From JBGPIK01 sp041484845 (GTDB taxonomy: Bacteria; Desulfobacterota; Binatia; UBA9968): 5,603 bases of DNA. Location: the NCBI GenBank assembly GCA_041484845.1, contig JBGPIK010000436.1:1-5603 (forward strand), in the 5' to 3' direction. A model generated the notes under the pieces. The model was not told the DNA's origin. It worked only from the letters and a program-made list of their open reading frames with translations, and ran no database searches. A program made the translations under genes and the position numbers. Positions 4,245 to 5,603 of this stretch are shown piece after piece (position 1 is the first letter of the stretch; each line of letters begins with the position of its first letter).

Positions 4245-4589
4245 CTAGTTCAGGTCGCCCCGGACTTGGGTCTTTTTTTCAGCTTGTCGCTTCAAAACAG
4301 CCGCTATCTTCGGAAGGGGAATCCTCGACAATCTCAATACCATCCTGGATTCTTGGCTTAAACGTTCGGGGATCCATCTTCGGACCATGATGTGATATTC
4401 TGGTTCACCTTCCAATTCCGCCATTGCTTCCAGCGTTTCGATCCAGTCAGCCGGCAACCGGATAGCATGGGGACTGTGGTGTTTTCCCCGAGCCATGAGC
4501 CGGTCGAATTCCTCCGGCTTCATCCGGTGGTACTCCGCCTCTCTTTTCTCTTGTTCCCCTTTGGATAGCTTGTTAAATTTCTTCGTCAT
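4245..4589 (-). CDS. CopG/BrnA-like putative antitoxin, orphan
   Basis: This 114-residue protein is highly charged. Residues 1-38 are basic and helical (MTKKFNKLSKGEQEKREAEYHRMKPEEFDRLM). HAIRLPADWIETLEAMAELEGEPEYHIMVRRWIPERL (41-77) has the strand-helix-helix pattern of ribbon-helix-helix DNA-binding proteins (CopG, or BrnA-type antitoxins). A basic tail follows. I prefer ATG 4589, with GAGGAAGAG at 4596-4604 6 nt upstream, over an upstream GTG at 4622, which has no ribosome binding site. BrnA is normally encoded after a BrnT toxin; here the 5' side (4623-4936) holds only repeats and no toxin is visible. It could be a plain regulator, or an antitoxin whose target lies elsewhere. The assignment is moderate because the match is to a general fold pattern. 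Confidence 0.6.
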   Translation of the reverse strand: MTKKFNKLSKGEQEKREAEYHRMKPEEFDRLMARGKHHSPHAIRLPADWIETLEAMAELEGEPEYHIMVRRWIPERLSQESRMVLRLSRIPLPKIAAVLKRQAEKKTQVRGDLN

Positions 4590-4741
4590 CCTTTTCTCTT
4601 CCTCTTTCGCTGCAAATCTCACCCAGTAAAACCCGCGCTAGCCTATTTCCCTTGTCTTGAATAACTGGCTCCATTGACCGCTGCCCGTTGCTCTCTGCTA
4701 TGCGGTGAAGCCAGGATGCTAGGAAGCTGGCACGCTGGAAA

Positions 4742-4867
4742 CTCCCTGCTCCCTGCTCTTTGCTCTTTGCCCCTCACGCCTTACGTTTTGCGGCTTTGCC
4801 TTTACTGACGTTTGACCTCTGATCTCTGACCTCTTCCCCTTTGCCCTTTGCTCTTCGCTCCTTGCCC
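4742..4867 (+). repeat. Heptanucleotide-word array, copy 4, 18 words in perfect register
   Basis: Eighteen consecutive 7-nt words without a gap: CTCCCTG twice, CTCTTTG twice, then CCCCTCA, CGCCTTA and so on through CTGATCT, CTGACCT, CTTCCCC, TTTGCCC to CTTGCCC. Nearly all are pyrimidine-rich on the plus strand. It shares words with both large arrays, including CTGATCT-CTGACCT as at 1167-1180 and CTCCCTG-CTCCCTG as at 2912. Confidence 0.82.
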
Positions 4868-4875
4868 TCGGCCGC

Positions 4876-4902
4876 GTTCAACGCGTTTTACGCTGTTCAA
4901 TC
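4876..4902 (+). repeat. GTTCAAY double-word element, copy B
   Basis: GTTCAAC at 4876 and GTTCAAT at 4895 lie 19 nt apart, as at 2785 and 2804. The 27-nt blocks match at 22 positions, and four of the five differences are transitions. This copy follows an array, while copy A precedes one. Confidence 0.5.
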
Positions 4903-4936
4903 ATTTCGGTTCATTCACTCCCGTGATTGACCTTCG

Positions 4937-5603
4937 TCATTCGTGGCCAAGTGAATTTTTGTCGAACCGTTTTCCGTACCATCGGGCGTAGTAATTACGA
5001 TACTCACCCGTTTTGATTCGCTCCCACCACCCACGGTGATCACCATACCATGAGATCGTCGTTTGCAGACCCTCATCGAGCGATACCGCCGGCTTCCATC
5101 CAAGCTCAGTTTGGATCTTGGCGGTATCCAGCGCATAGCGGCGATCATGGCCGGGGCGGTCCTCCACATGGCGAATGAGGCTCCGGGGTTTGCCCAGCGT
5201 GTCAAGAACCCGCGAGGCCATTCGCTCGTTGGTTTCTTCGTGACCGGCGCTAACGTTGTAAATCTCGCCGGCAGACCCGTGATCGAGCACGCGCAACAAG
5301 GCGCGCGCATGATCCCCGACATAGATCCAATCCCGGATCTGCTTCCCGTCGCCATAAAGAGGCAACGGCTGATCGTCCAAGGCATTGGTAATGAACAAAG
5401 GCAAAAACTTCTCGGGAAATTGGTACGGTCCGTAGTTATTGCTGCAGCGCGTTATCACAACGGGCAGATCGTAGCTCCGTACGTAGGCGCGGATCAAAAG
5501 ATCGGCAGCGGCCTTACTCGCGGCATAAGGGCTGTTGGGTTGCAGGGGACTGCTTTCCGTGAAAGGAGGGTCCATCGGGCCTAGAGAACCATAACCCTCG
5601 TCA
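4937..5603 (-). CDS. rmlB: dTDP-glucose 4,6-dehydratase, C-terminal part (N-terminus outside window)
   Basis: The frame stays open to the window edge, giving 221 residues of the usual ~340. The enzyme converts dTDP-glucose to dTDP-4-keto-6-deoxyglucose using bound NAD, the second step towards dTDP-rhamnose and other deoxysugars of surface polysaccharides. The visible part begins in the catalytic TDE loop (DEGYGSLGP; the family usually has DEVYG). It continues with NSPYAASKAAADLL, holding the YxxxK catalytic pair of extended short-chain dehydrogenases. The substrate-binding region VITRCSNNYGPYQFPEKFLPLFI follows, then the family block DWIYVGDHARALLRVLDHGSAGEIYNV and the C-terminal GHDRRYALDTAKIQTELGWKP. 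It ends WWERIKTGEYRNYYARWYGKRF plus an 8-residue tail. No other rml gene follows downstream; the array region begins instead. rfbB is the synonym. Confidence 0.95.
   Translation of the reverse strand, partial: DEGYGSLGPMDPPFTESSPLQPNSPYAASKAAADLLIRAYVRSYDLPVVITRCSNNYGPYQFPEKFLPLFITNALDDQPLPLYGDGKQIRDWIYVGDHARALLRVLDHGSAGEIYNVSAGHEETNERMASRVLDTLGKPRSLIRHVEDRPGHDRRYALDTAKIQTELGWKPAVSLDEGLQTTISWYGDHRGWWERIKTGEYRNYYARWYGKRFDKNSLGHE

Larger units (their letters stand above)
4590..4936. other. About 350-nt gene-free gap filled mostly by heptamer array
   Basis: No gene is supported. From about 4712 words of the type GGATGCT and GGAAGCTGG appear, then the regular array (4742-4867), then the GTTCAAY double-word element (4876-4902), ending close to the 3' end of rmlB. 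No terminator hairpin with a T-run is evident for rmlB. Confidence 0.65.

Noticed and set aside
2474..4867. CRISPR array
   Set aside because: The repeats are 7 nt and contiguous, with no unique spacers between constant repeats and no cas genes.
4911..4940. ATGA overlap at the rmlB stop opening a frame MTKVNHGSE
   Set aside because: It closes after 9 codons, has no ribosome binding site and does not resemble the start of an rml gene. It is not evidence for a lost operon partner.
5063..5584. 173-codon plus-strand open frame, and the 156-codon minus frame at 4915-5385
   Set aside because: Both are shadows of rmlB, whose catalytic and family motifs are clear in its own frame.

Overview
The window looks like an accessory stretch of a chromosome from a Gram-negative, probably environmental bacterium. 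Three things point that way: a PEP-CTERM protein (substrate of the exosortase system, known from Gram-negatives that make exopolysaccharide), a sigma-54-type promoter in front of it, and an rmlB gene for dTDP-sugar synthesis. No ribosomal or other phylogenetic marker is present, so I do not name a taxon. I see no tRNA, rRNA, CRISPR, transposase or integrase.

Layout. The plus strand (1-2410) carries toxin-antitoxin-type genes: a YgiT-type zinc-finger antitoxin (3-308), a higA antitoxin (661-987) preceded by only the last codons of a higB toxin (604-648), an apparently intact DUF433/DUF5615 pair with a 4-nt ATGA overlap (1388-1992), and a lone DUF2442 gene (2097-2408). From 2495 onward all genes are on the minus strand: a small coiled-coil protein with a lost C-terminus (2495-2722), a secreted LecA/PA-IL-like PEP-CTERM protein (3098-3688), a CopG/BrnA-like putative antitoxin without a toxin (4245-4589), and the C-terminal two thirds of dTDP-glucose 4,6-dehydratase (4937 to the window edge).

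The dominant unexplained signal is in the gaps. Most large intergenic spaces contain arrays built from 7-base words (for example CTGACCT, CTCCCTG, TCCGCAA, CCTTACG). Some run in unbroken 7-nt register for over 100 bases. Different arrays list related words in the same order, and both orientations occur. Two tandem units of 53 and 60 nt differ by exactly one heptamer. The arrays touch or invade the 3' ends of neighbouring genes: two truncated reading frames meet at the 2474-2508 array, and the stop codon of the PEP-CTERM gene lies inside array sequence. I read the arrays as a family of heptanucleotide repeats that expand, move or seed rearrangements here. They resemble in principle the short tandemly repeated repetitive (STRR) heptamers described in cyanobacteria, but the words and the fixed word order are different.

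Functional links. The PEP-CTERM protein and rmlB both suit a cell that makes extracellular polysaccharide and decorates its surface. The isolated antitoxins with missing partners, together with the repeats, suggest a region where genes have been gained, broken and rearranged.
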